A stretch of DNA of 60,235 bases from Ectopseudomonas oleovorans (GTDB taxonomy: Bacteria > Pseudomonadota > Gammaproteobacteria > Pseudomonadales > Pseudomonadaceae). The stretch's first letter is position 1; the number at the start of each line of letters is the position of its first letter. Below the pieces are notes generated by a model that saw nothing but the letters and a program-made list of their open reading frames with translations, did not search any database and was not told the DNA's origin. The translations under genes were made by a program, and so were the position numbers. Where the stretch lies: contig NZ_QASO01000039.1 in assembly GCF_003052605.1 (NCBI RefSeq), positions 1 to 60,235 of the forward strand, read 5' to 3'. Positions 47,210-59,072 of this stretch are shown here, in pieces.

Positions 47210-48646
47210 ATGATTCAGCGGTTTCGTCAACTGGCGCTGAGCGCCCTGCTTCTCCCCCTCGCCCTGTCCTGCCACGCTGCCAGCGCCGCACTCCCTGCCA
47301 AGGTCGAGCAGGCGCTGAAGGCCAACAAGATTTCCAACAACTCGCTGTCGGTGATGACCGTGCCTCTGGGCGGGCAGGCTGGCGGCCTGCAGTTCAATGC
47401 CGATATCTCGGTCAACCCGGCCTCCACCATGAAGCTGGTGACCACCTACGCCGCCCTGGAATTGCTGGGGCCCAACCATCAATGGAAGACCGAGTTCTAT
47501 GCCGATGGCCCGCTGAAGGATGGTGTGCTGCATGGCAACCTCTACCTCAAGGGTGGCGGCGACCCGAAACTGAACATGGAGAAACTCTGGCTGCTGCTGC
47601 GCGACCTGCGCATCAACGGGGTGCGCCAGGTTCAGGGCGACCTGGTACTCGATCGCAGCTTCTTCGTGGCCCCGCAGTTGCCGGCGTTCAATGATGACGG
47701 TGGCGATGCCAACAAACCCTTCCTGGTCAAACCCGACTCCCTGCTGGTCAACCTCAAGGCGCAGCGTTTCATCACCCGCGCCGAAGGCGGCAAGGTGCAT
47801 ATCGCCATGGACCCGCCAATCGCCACAGTCCGTATCGACAATCAGGTTCGCGTGCTCAAGGCTGCAACCTGCCCGGCATGGCCTGACATTCGCTACAACG
47901 CGGTGGAGCAGTACGACGGCACGACCCTGATCGTCAGCGGCCAACTGGCTGAAGGCTGCAGTGCGCAGACCTACCTGTCGCTGCTCGACCATCCCAGCTA
48001 CGCCGCCGGCGCGGTACGCGGTATCTGGCAGGAGCTGGGCGGCAAGATTCTTGGCAAGGACCGTCTGGGCCCTGTTCCGGAAAAAGCCCGCATGCTGGTG
48101 CGCGCCTTCTCCCCGGACGTAGTGGAGATCGTCCGCGACATCAACAAGTACAGCAACAACACCATGGCTCGGCAGCTGTTTCTCAGCATCGGCGCACAGT
48201 TCCGTACGGAAGCCGACAAGGATGACGCTATGGCCGCGCAGCGTGTCATTCGCAGTTGGCTGGCCCGCAAGGGCATCACGGCGCCGCATCTGGTGATGGA
48301 GAATGGCTCCGGCCTGTCGCGCGCCGAACGCATCAGCGCACGGGAAATGGCGCTGATCCTTCAGGCGGCCTGGCGCAGCCCTTACGCTGCCGAGTTCCGC
48401 AGCTCGATGCCACTGGTGGCAATGGACGGCACCATGCGCCGGCGCCTGCAGCGCACGCCGCTGGTGGGTGAGGCGCACATCAAGACCGGCACCCTGAACA
48501 ACGTGCGCGCCATTGCCGGCTACAGCCGCGACAGCAACGGCCAGGACTGGGCTGTGGTGGCCATCCTCAACGACCCAAAACCCTGGGGCGCCACCTCGAT
48601 CCTCGATCAGGTGCTGCTGGAAACCTACAAGCAGCCCAAGCGCTGA
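47210..48646 (+). CDS. dacB: D-alanyl-D-alanine carboxypeptidase/endopeptidase (PBP4 family)
   Basis: 478-residue S13 peptidase trimming peptidoglycan crosslinks in the periplasm. Signal peptide QLALSALLLPLALSCHAASA; active-site ASTMK (SxxK), YSNNTM (SxN) and IKTGTLNN (KTG). The start at 47210 with GGAAGG upstream gives a proper signal peptide; the upstream frame to 47075 does not. Next to rlmKL as in P. aeruginosa. Confidence 0.94.
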   Translation: MIQRFRQLALSALLLPLALSCHAASAALPAKVEQALKANKISNNSLSVMTVPLGGQAGGLQFNADISVNPASTMKLVTTYAALELLGPNHQWKTEFYADGPLKDGVLHGNLYLKGGGDPKLNMEKLWLLLRDLRINGVRQVQGDLVLDRSFFVAPQLPAFNDDGGDANKPFLVKPDSLLVNLKAQRFITRAEGGKVHIAMDPPIATVRIDNQVRVLKAATCPAWPDIRYNAVEQYDGTTLIVSGQLAEGCSAQTYLSLLDHPSYAAGAVRGIWQELGGKILGKDRLGPVPEKARMLVRAFSPDVVEIVRDINKYSNNTMARQLFLSIGAQFRTEADKDDAMAAQRVIRSWLARKGITAPHLVMENGSGLSRAERISAREMALILQAAWRSPYAAEFRSSMPLVAMDGTMRRRLQRTPLVGEAHIKTGTLNNVRAIAGYSRDSNGQDWAVVAILNDPKPWGATSILDQVLLETYKQPKR

Positions 48647-48654
48647 CGATTTTT

Positions 48655-48712
48655 GTAGCCCGGACACAATCCGGGGGTTTTCATGAACCAGACCCCGGAT
48701 TGTATCCTAGCG
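48655..48712. repeat. Inverted repeat between dacB and rlmKL, possible terminator
   Basis: GGACACAATCCGGGG (48662-48676) and CCCCGGATTGTATCC (48693-48707) are complementary at 14 of 15 positions. It lies between convergent gene ends and resembles the module at 23276. It may act as a terminator, although it has no long T-run. Confidence 0.6.
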
Positions 48713-48718
48713 ATGTAA

Positions 48719-50899
48719 TCAGCGGGCGGTGAAACGCCAGGCGCGGTGGATCTTCGGGTTGCGGGCGAAGTCCGGGTCCAGCGTCTGCGCACTGATCTCT
48801 TCGACCTGGTAGCGCGCCAGCAGGCTTTCATCCAACTGGAACTTGCGGAAGTTGTTGGAGAAATACAGCACACCGCCACGGGCCAGGCGCGCCATGGCCA
48901 GGTCGAGCAACTCGACGTGGTCACGCTGCACATCGAACACGCCTTCCATGCGCTTGGAGTTGGAGAAAGTCGGCGGGTCGATGAAGATCAGCTCGTACTC
49001 ACCGCGATCCTCTGCCAGCCAGGTCATCACGTCGCCCTGCTCCAGACGGTGCTTGTCGGAAAAACCGTTGAGCGCGAGATTACGCCGCGCCCAGTCCAGG
49101 TAAGTTTTCGACAGATCCACGCTGGTGGTGCTGCGCGCACCACCCTTGGCCGCATGCACGGTAGCCGTCGCGGTGTAACAGAACAGGTTGAGGAAGCGCT
49201 TGCCAGCGGCCTCGCGCTGTAGACGCAGGCGCAACGGACGGTGATCGAGGAACAGCCCGGTATCCAGATAGTCGGTGAGGTTGACCAGCAGCTTGACCCC
49301 GCCTTCATTCACCTCCATGAACTCGCCCTGCGCGGCCTGACGCTGATACTGCTTGGTACCGGTCTGGCGCTCACGGCGCTTGATCACCACGCGACTCTGC
49401 GCCACGCCCAGCGCCTGTGGGATTGCGGCCAAGGCATCGAGCAGCCGCGCCTGGGCCTTGTCCGGGTCGACCGAACGTGGCGCGGCATATTCCTGTACGT
49501 GCACCCAGTCGCGGTACAGATCGACCGCCACGGCATACTCGGGCATATCGGCATCGTACAGGCGGTAGCATTCGACCCCCTCACGACGCGCCCATTTGCC
49601 CAGTTGCTTGAGGTTCTTCTGCAGGCGGTTGGCGAACATCTGCCCGCCTTCGGACAGGCGCGCCTGTTGCGGCGCCTCGTTCGCTGACGGCTGATCGTCC
49701 TCGCGCGCACGCCGTTCGGCGGTGACGAACTGCTCGGTCTGCACCTTGATCAGCAACAACTTGCACGGCAGTGCGCCGTTCCAGAAGGCATATTGCTTGT
49801 GACTGCGCAGGCCCATGCGCTTGCCCAATTCGGGCGCGCCGGTGAATACCGCTGCCTCCCAACCCAAGCAGGCCTGACGCAGGCGCTCGCCGAGGTTCTG
49901 GTAGAGGTACAGCAAGCTGGCTTCGTCGCCCAGGCGCTCGCCGTAGGGCGGATTGCTGATCACCAGACCTTTCTGATTCTGATCCGGGCGCGGCTCGAAA
50001 CTGCCCAGTTCGCCCTGATAGATCTTCACCCAGTCGGACAATCCGGCGCGCTCGACGTTGTTGCGCCCAGGCTGGATAAGCCGCGGATCGGCTTCGTAAC
50101 CACGAATCCACAACGGCGGCTTGGCCAGACCCGCTGCCGCGCGCTGCTCGGCTTCGGCGTGCAGCTTCTTCCAGATTGCCGGCACGTGGCCGAGCCAGTT
50201 GGAGAAGCCCCAGCGCTCACGTTTGAGATTGGGGGCGATATCGGCTGCCATCAACGCCGCCTCCACCAGGAAGGTGCCCACACCGCACATCGGGTCAGCC
50301 AGGGCGCCACCCTCAGCGGCAATGCGCGGCCAACCGGCACGGATCAACACCGCCGCAGCCAGGTTCTCCTTCAGCGGCGCAGCACCCTGCTGCAGGCGAT
50401 AACCGCGCTGATGCAGGCTATGACCGGAAAGGTCCAGAGAAAGCACCGCCTCACCGCGGTCCAGGCGCAGATGCACGCGCAGGTTCGGGTTGAGCTTGTC
50501 GATGCTGGGCCGCTCGCCGCCCGCGGTACGCAACCGGTCGACAATCGCGTCCTTGACCTTGAGCGCGCCGAAGTGGGTGTTGTCGATGCCCGAACCATTG
50601 CCACTGAACTCCACCGCCAGGCTGCCGGACGACTCCAGATGGTCGCGCCAGTCTACTGCCTGCACGCCGTCATAAAGCTCGTCGGCGTTGTTCATGGCAA
50701 AGCGCGACAGCACCAGCAGCACGCGGTTGGCCAGGCGCGACCACAGGCACAGGCGATAGGCCACTTCGATCTCGGCATGGCCACGTACTGCAGCAGTCTG
50801 CTCGCGCACCTCCTCCAGGCCCAGCGCCTTGGCCTCTTCCAGCAACAGGCCTTCAAGCCCTTTGGGGCAGGTCAGTACGATTTCGTAACGTTCAGACAT
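48719..50899 (-). CDS. rlmKL: Bifunctional 23S rRNA methyltransferase RlmKL
   Basis: 726-residue fusion: a THUMP domain and an m2G2445 methyltransferase (RlmL; motif SNPPYGERLG, about residue 310) in the N-terminal half, and an m7G2069 methyltransferase (RlmK; NLFCYTATATVHAA, FIDPPTFSNSKRM) in the C-terminal half. The start MSERYEIVLTCPKGLEGLL at 50899 is the family start. It is divergent from rmf. Confidence 0.96.
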   Translation of the reverse strand: MSERYEIVLTCPKGLEGLLLEEAKALGLEEVREQTAAVRGHAEIEVAYRLCLWSRLANRVLLVLSRFAMNNADELYDGVQAVDWRDHLESSGSLAVEFSGNGSGIDNTHFGALKVKDAIVDRLRTAGGERPSIDKLNPNLRVHLRLDRGEAVLSLDLSGHSLHQRGYRLQQGAAPLKENLAAAVLIRAGWPRIAAEGGALADPMCGVGTFLVEAALMAADIAPNLKRERWGFSNWLGHVPAIWKKLHAEAEQRAAAGLAKPPLWIRGYEADPRLIQPGRNNVERAGLSDWVKIYQGELGSFEPRPDQNQKGLVISNPPYGERLGDEASLLYLYQNLGERLRQACLGWEAAVFTGAPELGKRMGLRSHKQYAFWNGALPCKLLLIKVQTEQFVTAERRAREDDQPSANEAPQQARLSEGGQMFANRLQKNLKQLGKWARREGVECYRLYDADMPEYAVAVDLYRDWVHVQEYAAPRSVDPDKAQARLLDALAAIPQALGVAQSRVVIKRRERQTGTKQYQRQAAQGEFMEVNEGGVKLLVNLTDYLDTGLFLDHRPLRLRLQREAAGKRFLNLFCYTATATVHAAKGGARSTTSVDLSKTYLDWARRNLALNGFSDKHRLEQGDVMTWLAEDRGEYELIFIDPPTFSNSKRMEGVFDVQRDHVELLDLAMARLARGGVLYFSNNFRKFQLDESLLARYQVEEISAQTLDPDFARNPKIHRAWRFTAR

Positions 50900-51002
50900 G
50901 GATGTTCCACTGCCTATGGCAATCAGGGAGGTACAGCGATGCACCTCGACTCAAAATAAGTGACAAAAAGTCACAGCGCGACCCTTCGTCGGAATATGTA
51001 AG

Positions 51003-51317
51003 CACTCTCATTTGCAGTATCAAAATGACGGTATCGGCTCGCATAGCCAGATACGACGGCGTCTGGCTGAAAGGTGCTGGACGTATCTCCAGCGCCCTTA
51101 TGGCCTCACCTGCATTTAGGTTACGCCCTTATGACAAATCGATCATTCACAGGCCTCGGTGCATTCGTTAGAACACTACCTAGAGCTTTCGCTGCAACGG
51201 CGAAGGCGCAGAAAGTTCGCCACGCCGGCAGTGGACTTTCGTTGGCAGATAGAACGTCTGCCCGGCCTTGCCACAAGGCCAACGGGACATAACAGTCAAC
51301 AGTGAGGGCAACACCCT
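51003..51317 (+). promoter_or_regulatory. Long leader of rmf, probable rmf RNA motif
   Basis: About 315 nt without a gene upstream of rmf contain several short hairpins (for example GGCCTTGCCACAAGGCC near 51272-51288) and GAGGG 10 nt before the ATG. A conserved Pseudomonas leader called the rmf motif has been described for this gene; exact borders were not determined. Confidence 0.42.
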
Positions 51318-51533
51318 ATGAGAAGACTTAAGCGTGATCCGTTAGAAAGAGCTTTTTTGCGCGGTTATCAGTACGGCATCAATGGTAAATCCCGCGAACT
51401 CTGCCCCTTTACCCTACCTTCGGTTCGTCAGGCCTGGCTCAATGGCTGGCGTGAGGGCCGTGGTGACAACTGGGATGGGCTGACCGGTACGGCCGGTATT
51501 CATCGACTCAACGAACTTCACGCTGTCGGCTGA
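51318..51533 (+). CDS. rmf: Ribosome modulation factor
   Basis: 71-residue protein, MRRLKRDPLERAFLRGYQYG, that dimerises 70S ribosomes into inactive 100S particles in stationary phase. Basic N-terminus and RQAWLNGWREGR are typical. Standalone gene with a long leader and a strong terminator. Confidence 0.96.
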   Translation: MRRLKRDPLERAFLRGYQYGINGKSRELCPFTLPSVRQAWLNGWREGRGDNWDGLTGTAGIHRLNELHAVG

Positions 51534-51591
51534 TCAGGATCACACCCGACTTCACCATGCCGACCCCCTCCGGGCGGCGGGCGCAAGCCCA

Positions 51592-51618
51592 GGGGCTCCT
51601 TCGGGAGCCCTATTCATT
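51592..51618. terminator. Terminator between rmf and pyrD
   Basis: GGGCTCC-TTCG-GGAGCCC (51593-51610), a perfect stem with a stable tetraloop, followed by TATTCATTT. It lies between convergent genes. Confidence 0.88.
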
Positions 51619-51626
51619 TAAGCGGC

Positions 51627-52649
51627 TTATTTACGTAGCGCGGCAATCGCATCAACCGCCTCGCGAATCAGCGCCGGCCCCTTGTAGATGAATCCCGAAT
51701 AAATCTGCACCAGGCTCGCCCCGGCCGCGATCTTCTCTGCTGCATGCTTGCCCTCGGTAATACCGCCGACCGCGATGATCGGCAAACGACCTGACAGTTC
51801 ACCCGCCAGCACCTTGACGATATGCGTACTCTTGTCGCGTACCGGCGCGCCCGACAAGCCGCCGGCCTCATCCCCATGGGCCAGACCTTCGACACCTTCG
51901 CGACTGAGCGTGGTATTGGTGGCGATCACCGCATCCATATCTGCGCCCAGCAGCGCTGATGCCACCAGCGCGGTTTCTTCGTCACTCATGTCCGGGGCGA
52001 TCTTGATCGCCAGCGGTACGCGCTTACCGTGCTCCTGAGCCAGATCCTCCTGACGACGACGCAGCGCCTCGAGCAACTCCTTCAGCGAATCGCCGAACTG
52101 CAGACTGCGCAGCCCCGGCGTATTAGGTGAGCTGACGTTGACCGTAACGTAGCTGGCATGGGCATACACCTTGTCCAGGCAGACCAGGTAATCGTCCACC
52201 GCCCGCTCGACTGGCGTATCGAAGTTCTTGCCGATATTGATACCCAGCACACCCTTGAACTTAGCTGCCTTGACCCGCTCGAGCAGGCGATCGACACCAT
52301 GGTTGTTGAAACCCATGCGGTTGATCACCGCCTCGGCCTCCGGCAGACGAAACAGTCGCGGCTTGGGGTTGCCCGGCTGCGGACGCGGGGTAACGGTGCC
52401 GATCTCGACGAAACCGAAGCCGAGCTGGGCGAAACCATCGATAGCATCGCCGTTCTTGTCCAGCCCTGCCGCCAGACCGACCGGATTGGCGAACTGCAAA
52501 CCCATCACGTTTACTGGCAGGCTGGTCGGCGCCTTGGTCAGCAAGCCATTGAGCCCCAGCCGGCCACCTGCACCGATCAGATCGATGGACAGCTCATGAG
52601 AGGTTTCCGGGGACAGTTTGAACAGCAGCTCGCGGGCCAGGGAGTACAT
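51627..52649 (-). CDS. pyrD: Dihydroorotate dehydrogenase (quinone), class 2
   Basis: 340-residue FMN enzyme of pyrimidine synthesis, membrane-associated. The N-terminal helix region [17 protein letters not shown] is the class 2 membrane-binding part. The FMN site [14 protein letters not shown], the catalytic-serine segment [12 protein letters not shown] and [13 protein letters not shown] are present. Normal length. Confidence 0.96.
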   Translation of the reverse strand: MYSLARELLFKLSPETSHELSIDLIGAGGRLGLNGLLTKAPTSLPVNVMGLQFANPVGLAAGLDKNGDAIDGFAQLGFGFVEIGTVTPRPQPGNPKPRLFRLPEAEAVINRMGFNNHGVDRLLERVKAAKFKGVLGINIGKNFDTPVERAVDDYLVCLDKVYAHASYVTVNVSSPNTPGLRSLQFGDSLKELLEALRRRQEDLAQEHGKRVPLAIKIAPDMSDEETALVASALLGADMDAVIATNTTLSREGVEGLAHGDEAGGLSGAPVRDKSTHIVKVLAGELSGRLPIIAVGGITEGKHAAEKIAAGASLVQIYSGFIYKGPALIREAVDAIAALRK

Positions 52650-52735
52650 GATCAGGCTCAGCTCGACAGGTAGGGGGTTGGCAGCCGGCGATTATAGCCG
52701 CGCAGGCGTCGTCGGCGCGAGGCAGGCGCGCCAGA

Positions 52736-52957
52736 TCAGTCCAAAGGGCGTAAACTCAGCAGCTCGCCGGAGTTACTGAATTCCAGTACGAAGGAACCAA
52801 AGATACCGGCGTGAGTCAGATACGGCCGCAGATGGTGGGCCGGCAAACTGACGCGGCGCCCATCCCGGCTTTGCGCCATAATCCGGTTGGCCTGGCCACG
52901 ATAGATGGCCTGCAATCGTTCGGCCGATAACGCAATATCCAGCACCAAGCTGGGCAT
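52736..52957 (-). CDS. DUF2835 family small protein
   Basis: 73-residue protein (ALSAERLQAIYRGQANRIMA, RVSLPAHHLRPYLTHAGI), matching the DUF2835 family found in gammaproteobacteria. Function unknown. ATG 52957 has GAGGGTG upstream; the longer frame to 53017 is not supported. Confidence 0.85.
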   Translation of the reverse strand: MPSLVLDIALSAERLQAIYRGQANRIMAQSRDGRRVSLPAHHLRPYLTHAGIFGSFVLEFSNSGELLSLRPLD

Positions 52958-53101
52958 GGAGGCACCCTCGCAAATGAATGCGGCTATTTTGCCACAGACC
53001 CGCAACGCGACAGGCACTCCCGCGCCGCGCTACGCTATATGGGCAATAGCCATCCGCGTCTGCCACACTGCAGCAGACGCTTCAGGAGCGATCTGCCGGC
53101 C

Positions 53102-53983
53102 ATGAGCCTGTCCGAATCCTCAACTCTCAGTAGCCGCCTGGCAGCCCTGGCCCAGCGCATGGGTCTGCTCGGCCGCAACTCACGACAGATATTCGCCAGA
53201 GCCAGCGCCCTGCGCCTGCCATTCAAACCGTTGCCTGCAGCGGTCGAAAGTATTGGTTGGCATGACGGCCCGCAATTGCAGCTTCTGCTCAACCTGCCTC
53301 GCGGCGCACTCTCCGGCCCGGTACAGGAAGACAAAGCACAGGCACATTCAGCGCTGACTCAAGTAGTGGAAGCGCAAATGCAGCAACTGCAGACTTTCGA
53401 TCTGCGCCTGATCGACGGCTTCGCCTACCCTTGCCCTGCGCCAGGCTACGTGAGCTTCGAAGACTACGCAGCAAGCGAACACTGCAAGCAGGTGCGCATC
53501 ATCAGCTACAAGGATTTCGTCAAAACCATCGGCCTGGCGTTGCCGCGTTTTCTCGCTGGCGAACCGATCGAGCTGCGTCAGGCCAACTGGCGCGGCTCAC
53601 GCACCTTCTGGTCAGGGGATGTGCAAGGCGAAGCCTTCGCTGGAGCAATCGCCTATGCGCGCAGACGCGAACTGGAAGTGCTGCTGCCAGCCAATCTGGT
53701 TCGCTATCGTTTGAATGAAGCGGGCCTGGACAACCTGCAAAAGCGCTATCACGTACTGGCCATGCCAGAAGCGGCTTGGAGCGACCCCAGCTTCATGGGA
53801 CTGCTACTGGACAACGGCATACCCTATGCGCGCCTGTCACTACTGAAGAAAGCCGGCACCCCAGAGTTCCTCCTCCTGCCCAAAGAGCATCAGGAAGCCA
53901 CTGCGCTTGGCGAGGGACTGCGCCTGGCCGGCGCACAAGACGTGCCGAGCCATCTACGTCAGTTGGCCGTTCAGCCAGCCTGA
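53102..53983 (+). CDS. Conserved Pseudomonas protein, DUF6685-like
   Basis: 293-residue soluble protein without signal or membrane segments. Conserved-looking blocks include LLLNLPRGALSGPVQEDKA, HCKQVRIISYKDFVKTIGL and PEAAWSDPSFMGLLLDNG. I recognise it as a protein seen in many pseudomonads and tentatively match DUF6685; no function is known. The frame opens at 53039, but MSLSESSTLSSRL at 53102 is the likely start. Confidence 0.7.
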   Translation: MSLSESSTLSSRLAALAQRMGLLGRNSRQIFARASALRLPFKPLPAAVESIGWHDGPQLQLLLNLPRGALSGPVQEDKAQAHSALTQVVEAQMQQLQTFDLRLIDGFAYPCPAPGYVSFEDYAASEHCKQVRIISYKDFVKTIGLALPRFLAGEPIELRQANWRGSRTFWSGDVQGEAFAGAIAYARRRELEVLLPANLVRYRLNEAGLDNLQKRYHVLAMPEAAWSDPSFMGLLLDNGIPYARLSLLKKAGTPEFLLLPKEHQEATALGEGLRLAGAQDVPSHLRQLAVQPA

Positions 53984-53996
53984 GCAGACTGACGAG

Positions 53997-54458
53997 CTAT
54001 TCGTCGCAACCGCGCAACAGACGCCCAATCATATCCAGCGAATAGCCACGGTAGGCCAGGAACCGGCCTTGTTGAGCACGCTCACGAGCATCACCCGGAA
54101 GCCGACCGGCAAACTTGCGCTGCCAGGTTTCACGCAACTGCTCGAACCAGTCGATACCACTTTCATGCAGAGCTTGATCGATATCACCACGCGCGAGCCC
54201 ACGCTGGCCGAGCTCCTCACGAATACGCAGCGGACCGTAACCAGCACGCGCACGATAAGCGACGAAGCTTTCCAGATAGCGGGCCTCGGATAGCAAGCCC
54301 TCCTCTGACAGCTGCTGCAAGGCCGTGTCGATCATGTCCTCGGGGGCGCCACGCTTGCGCAACTTGCGCGTAAGCTCGACACGCCCATGCTCACGTCGCG
54401 CCAGCAGATCCATGGCCGCCCGCCTGACGGCGAGCGGGTTATCCAGTACGACGGTCAT
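53997..54458 (-). CDS. recX: Regulatory protein RecX
   Basis: 153-residue helical protein that binds and inhibits RecA filaments. [23 protein letters not shown] and [19 protein letters not shown] are RecX segments. It lies 11 nt after recA and is co-transcribed with it, the usual arrangement. Confidence 0.95.
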   Translation of the reverse strand: MTVVLDNPLAVRRAAMDLLARREHGRVELTRKLRKRGAPEDMIDTALQQLSEEGLLSEARYLESFVAYRARAGYGPLRIREELGQRGLARGDIDQALHESGIDWFEQLRETWQRKFAGRLPGDARERAQQGRFLAYRGYSLDMIGRLLRGCDE

Positions 54459-54469
54459 GCTCTGACGAC

Positions 54470-55513
<1,044 letters not shown>

Positions 55514-55557
55514 TACCATCCTCACGTATTAACAAGGGCCTCGAGGGCCGCCGACAA

Positions 55558-55573
55558 CTGTATAAGTAGCCAG
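55558..55573 (-). promoter_or_regulatory. LexA (SOS) box upstream of recA
   Basis: CTG-TATAAGTAGC-CAG fits the CTG-N10-CAG LexA site, 45 bp before the recA start. It overlaps a promoter (TTGCCC and TACTTA, 17 bp apart on the minus strand), as expected for SOS repression. Confidence 0.8.
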
Positions 55574-55600
55574 TATTATTCCACAGGGCAAGTCGCCCGC

Positions 55601-56101
55601 CTACCCCACAAGCGGATTTTCCTCCTCCAACAGGCGCAGAAGCCCCGCCAGAGCGGCCTCGACCGTTTGTCGGCGCACCTCATCGCGGTTACCAGCGAAC
55701 TGCTTGCGCACACTGAAAAGACGCTCGCCATCGCCCCAGGCCAACCAGACGGTACCGACCGGTTTCTCCACGGAACCACCGCCCGGCCCCGCCACCCCGC
55801 TGACAGCCACCGCATAGCGCGCCCCGCTATTGGCTTGAGCGCCACGCACCATCGCTTCGACCACTTCGCGGCTGACGGCGCCCACACTGCTGAACAATTC
55901 GGCCGGAACTGCCAGTTGCTTGCTCTTCTGTGCATTGGAATAGGTGACATAGCCGGCTTCGAACCAGGCCGAACAGCCGGGGATGCGCGTGATGGCCTCA
56001 GCGATACCACCTCCCGTGCACGACTCAGCCGTGGTGACTTGAGCCCCCTGCGTCTTTAGAGCCTCGCCCAGTAGCTCAGCCAACTCGCTGATTCTGTCCA
56101 T
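55601..56101 (-). CDS. pncC: Nicotinamide-nucleotide amidohydrolase (CinA C-terminal family)
   Basis: 166-residue NMN deamidase recycling pyridine nucleotides. TTAESCTGGGIAEAIT contains the catalytic serine and threonine, and SGVAGPGGGSVEKPVGTVWLAW the substrate loop. Of two near ATGs, 56101 has GGAGGT at 6 nt, whereas 56107 has no gap. The open frame to 56299 is not supported. It lies just upstream of recA, the conserved pncC-recA-recX order. Confidence 0.95.
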   Translation of the reverse strand: MDRISELAELLGEALKTQGAQVTTAESCTGGGIAEAITRIPGCSAWFEAGYVTYSNAQKSKQLAVPAELFSSVGAVSREVVEAMVRGAQANSGARYAVAVSGVAGPGGGSVEKPVGTVWLAWGDGERLFSVRKQFAGNRDEVRRQTVEAALAGLLRLLEEENPLVG

Positions 56102-56365
56102 ATTCATACCTCCATCGTGAGCTGCAAACCCTACACAGCTTGCACGGTCGATGGAAACCACAGACTCCGCCACCTGCGAATCGTTGCGCATGAACAAGAA
56201 AGACTCAGGCAGGAAGGCGACGCGGGGGTTCCGACCAGAGACGCCATCCCAGGCCGGACATAGATACCCGGCTGAGTCCGAATCAACAACGAATCGCACC
56301 CACGCAACGGTCGAAGTGTGGGAAAATTCTCGGCTTCGTCACACCCACCGCACGTAAGGCCCGGC

Positions 56366-58933
56366 ATGACCGATCTCTCCGCCCACACCCCGATGATGCA
56401 GCAGTACTGGAAGCTGAAGAACCAGCACCCGGATCAGTTGATGTTCTATCGCATGGGCGACTTCTACGAGATTTTCTACGAAGACGCGAAGAAGGCAGCC
56501 AAGCTGCTCGACATCACCCTGACCGCACGCGGCCAGTCGGCTGGCCAATCGATTCCCATGTGCGGCATTCCTTTCCATTCGCTCGAAGGCTACCTGGCCA
56601 AGCTGGTCAAGCTCGGCGAATCGGTGGTGATCTGCGAACAGATCGGCGACCCGGCCACCAGCAAGGGTCCGGTGGAGCGTCAGGTGGTACGCATCATCAC
56701 CCCCGGCACCATCAGCGACGAAGCCCTGCTCGATGAGCACCGCGACAACCTGCTGGCTGCTGTCCTCGGTGATGAGCGCCTGTTCGGCCTGGCCGCGCTT
56801 GACATCACCAGCGGCCGCTTCAGCGTGCAGGAGATCAAGGGCTGGGAAAACTTGCTGGCCGAACTGGAGCGACTTAGCCCCGCCGAACTGCTGATCCCGG
56901 ACGACTGGCCGCTGGGCCTGCCCGCCGAGAAGCGCAAAGGTTCGCGCCGCCGCGCCCCCTGGGATTTCGACCGCGACAGCGCCTTCAAGAGCCTGTGCCA
57001 ACAATTCAGCACCCAGGATCTGAAAGGCTTCGGCTGCGAGAACCTGACCCTGGCCATCGGCGCCGCCGGCTGCCTGCTCAGCTATGCCAAGGAAACCCAG
57101 CGTACCGCCCTGCCTCACCTGCGCAGCCTGCGTCACGAGCGCCTGGACGACACGGTGATCCTCGATGGTGCCAGCCGCCGCAACCTGGAGCTGGACATCA
57201 ACCTCGCCGGCGGCCGCGACAACACCCTGCAATCGGTGATGGATCGCTGCCAGACCGCCATGGCCAGCCGCCTGCTGGGCCGTTGGCTGAACCGTCCCTT
57301 GCGTGATCGCGCGGTGCTGGAGGCGCGTCAGGACGCCATCGCCCGCCTGCTCGATGGCTATCGCTTCGAAACGCTGCAGCCGCTGCTCAAGGAAATCGGC
57401 GACCTGGAGCGTATTCTCGCCCGTATCGGCCTGCGCAACGCCCGTCCGCGCGACCTTGCCCGCCTGCGCGACGCCCTGGCAGCACTGCCCGAGCTGCAGT
57501 TGGCGATGACCTCGCTGGATACCCCGCACCTGCAACAGCTGGCCAGCAGCATCTCCACCTACCCGGAACTGGCCGACCTACTGGCCCGCGCCATCATCGA
57601 CAACCCGCCGGCGGTGATCCGCGACGGCGGCGTGCTGAAGAGCGGCTATGACGCCGAGCTGGACGAACTGCAGGCCATGAGCGAGAACGCCGGACAGTTC
57701 CTCATGGATCTGGAAGCGCGGGAGAAGGAGCGCACCGGCCTGGCCAACCTCAAGGTCGGCTACAACCGCGTGCACGGCTACTTCATCGAACTGCCGACCA
57801 AGCAGGCCGAGTCGGCGCCGGCTGACTACATCCGCCGACAGACACTCAAAGGTGCCGAGCGCTTCATCACCCCCGAGCTGAAAGAGTTCGAGGACAAGGC
57901 GCTGTCGGCCAAGAGCCGCGCCCTGGCCCGCGAAAAGATGCTCTACGACGAGTTGCTCGAGCGCCTGATCGGCCATCTGGCGCCGCTGCAGGACAGTGCC
58001 GCAGCCCTCGCCGAACTGGACGTGCTGAGCAATCTTGCAGAGCGCGCGCTGAATCTCGACCTGAACCGCCCGCGTTTCGTCGACGAGCCGTGCATGCGCA
58101 TCGACCAGGGCCGTCACCCGGTGGTCGAGCAGGTGCTGACCACACCCTTCGTGGCCAACGACCTGGATCTCGACGACAACCGCCGCATGCTGATCATTAC
58201 TGGGCCGAACATGGGTGGTAAATCCACCTACATGCGCCAGACCGCACTGATCGTGCTGCTGGCCCATATCGGCAGCTTCGTGCCGGCGGCGGCCTGCGAA
58301 CTGTCGCTGGTCGACCGCATCTTCACCCGTATCGGCTCCAGCGATGACCTGGCCGGCGGCCGCTCCACCTTCATGGTAGAGATGAGCGAAACCGCCAACA
58401 TTCTGCACAACGCCAGCGAGCGCAGCCTGGTACTGATGGACGAGGTCGGACGTGGCACCAGCACTTTCGACGGCCTGTCGCTGGCCTGGTCGGCGGCCGA
58501 GCATCTGGCGCGCCTGCGCGCCTTCACCCTGTTCGCCACCCACTATTTCGAGCTGACCGTGCTGCCGGAAAGCGAGCCGGTGGTGGCCAACGTGCACCTC
58601 TCGGCCACCGAGCACAACGAGCGTATCGTCTTCCTCCACCACGTTCAGCCAGGCCCCGCGAGCCAGAGCTACGGCCTGGCCGTGGCGCAACTGGCTGGCG
58701 TGCCGGGCACGGTGATTAGCCGTGCCCGCGAGCATCTGGCGCGCCTGGAAGCTACCAGCCTGGCGCACGATCTGCCACGCCAGGCGCCCGGCCAGCCGCA
58801 AGCGCCGATGCAGAGTGACCTGTTCGCCAGCGTGCCGCACCCACTGCTGGAGCAATTGCACAAGATCAACCCGGATGATCTGACTCCGCGCAAAGCGCTG
58901 GAGCTGTTATATACATGGAAGACGCAGATCTAA
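56366..58933 (+). CDS. mutS: DNA mismatch repair protein MutS
   Basis: 855-residue mismatch-recognition ATPase. The N-terminal [14 protein letters not shown] holds the Phe-x-Glu that probes mismatches; clamp and lever domains follow, then Walker [15 protein letters not shown] (about residue 612), [12 protein letters not shown] and the C-terminal tetramerisation tail. ATG 56366 is the normal start; the frame opens earlier at 56318. Divergent from pncC, upstream of fdxA. Confidence 0.98.
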   Translation: MTDLSAHTPMMQQYWKLKNQHPDQLMFYRMGDFYEIFYEDAKKAAKLLDITLTARGQSAGQSIPMCGIPFHSLEGYLAKLVKLGESVVICEQIGDPATSKGPVERQVVRIITPGTISDEALLDEHRDNLLAAVLGDERLFGLAALDITSGRFSVQEIKGWENLLAELERLSPAELLIPDDWPLGLPAEKRKGSRRRAPWDFDRDSAFKSLCQQFSTQDLKGFGCENLTLAIGAAGCLLSYAKETQRTALPHLRSLRHERLDDTVILDGASRRNLELDINLAGGRDNTLQSVMDRCQTAMASRLLGRWLNRPLRDRAVLEARQDAIARLLDGYRFETLQPLLKEIGDLERILARIGLRNARPRDLARLRDALAALPELQLAMTSLDTPHLQQLASSISTYPELADLLARAIIDNPPAVIRDGGVLKSGYDAELDELQAMSENAGQFLMDLEAREKERTGLANLKVGYNRVHGYFIELPTKQAESAPADYIRRQTLKGAERFITPELKEFEDKALSAKSRALAREKMLYDELLERLIGHLAPLQDSAAALAELDVLSNLAERALNLDLNRPRFVDEPCMRIDQGRHPVVEQVLTTPFVANDLDLDDNRRMLIITGPNMGGKSTYMRQTALIVLLAHIGSFVPAAACELSLVDRIFTRIGSSDDLAGGRSTFMVEMSETANILHNASERSLVLMDEVGRGTSTFDGLSLAWSAAEHLARLRAFTLFATHYFELTVLPESEPVVANVHLSATEHNERIVFLHHVQPGPASQSYGLAVAQLAGVPGTVISRAREHLARLEATSLAHDLPRQAPGQPQAPMQSDLFASVPHPLLEQLHKINPDDLTPRKALELLYTWKTQI

Positions 58934-59072
58934 CGTTCAATACAACAAACTGCTAGAATCGCGCGCAATTTTACGACCGCCCGGTTTACAGCCTGAGCCG
59001 CGGCCACATACAGAGCGCCTGACAGCCCTTCACAGAAAGGGCCCAGACCGCCGCCCGAGGAGAGAATCAGAC

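Noticed and set aside
47177..48667. 496-codon frame antisense to dacB
   Set aside because: Shadow of dacB, which has all three penicillin-binding motifs; the antisense product has no recognisable domain.
56339..58861. Two long frames antisense to mutS
   Set aside because: mutS is unmistakable on the plus strand; Gln/Ala-rich antisense products are typical of high-GC shadows.
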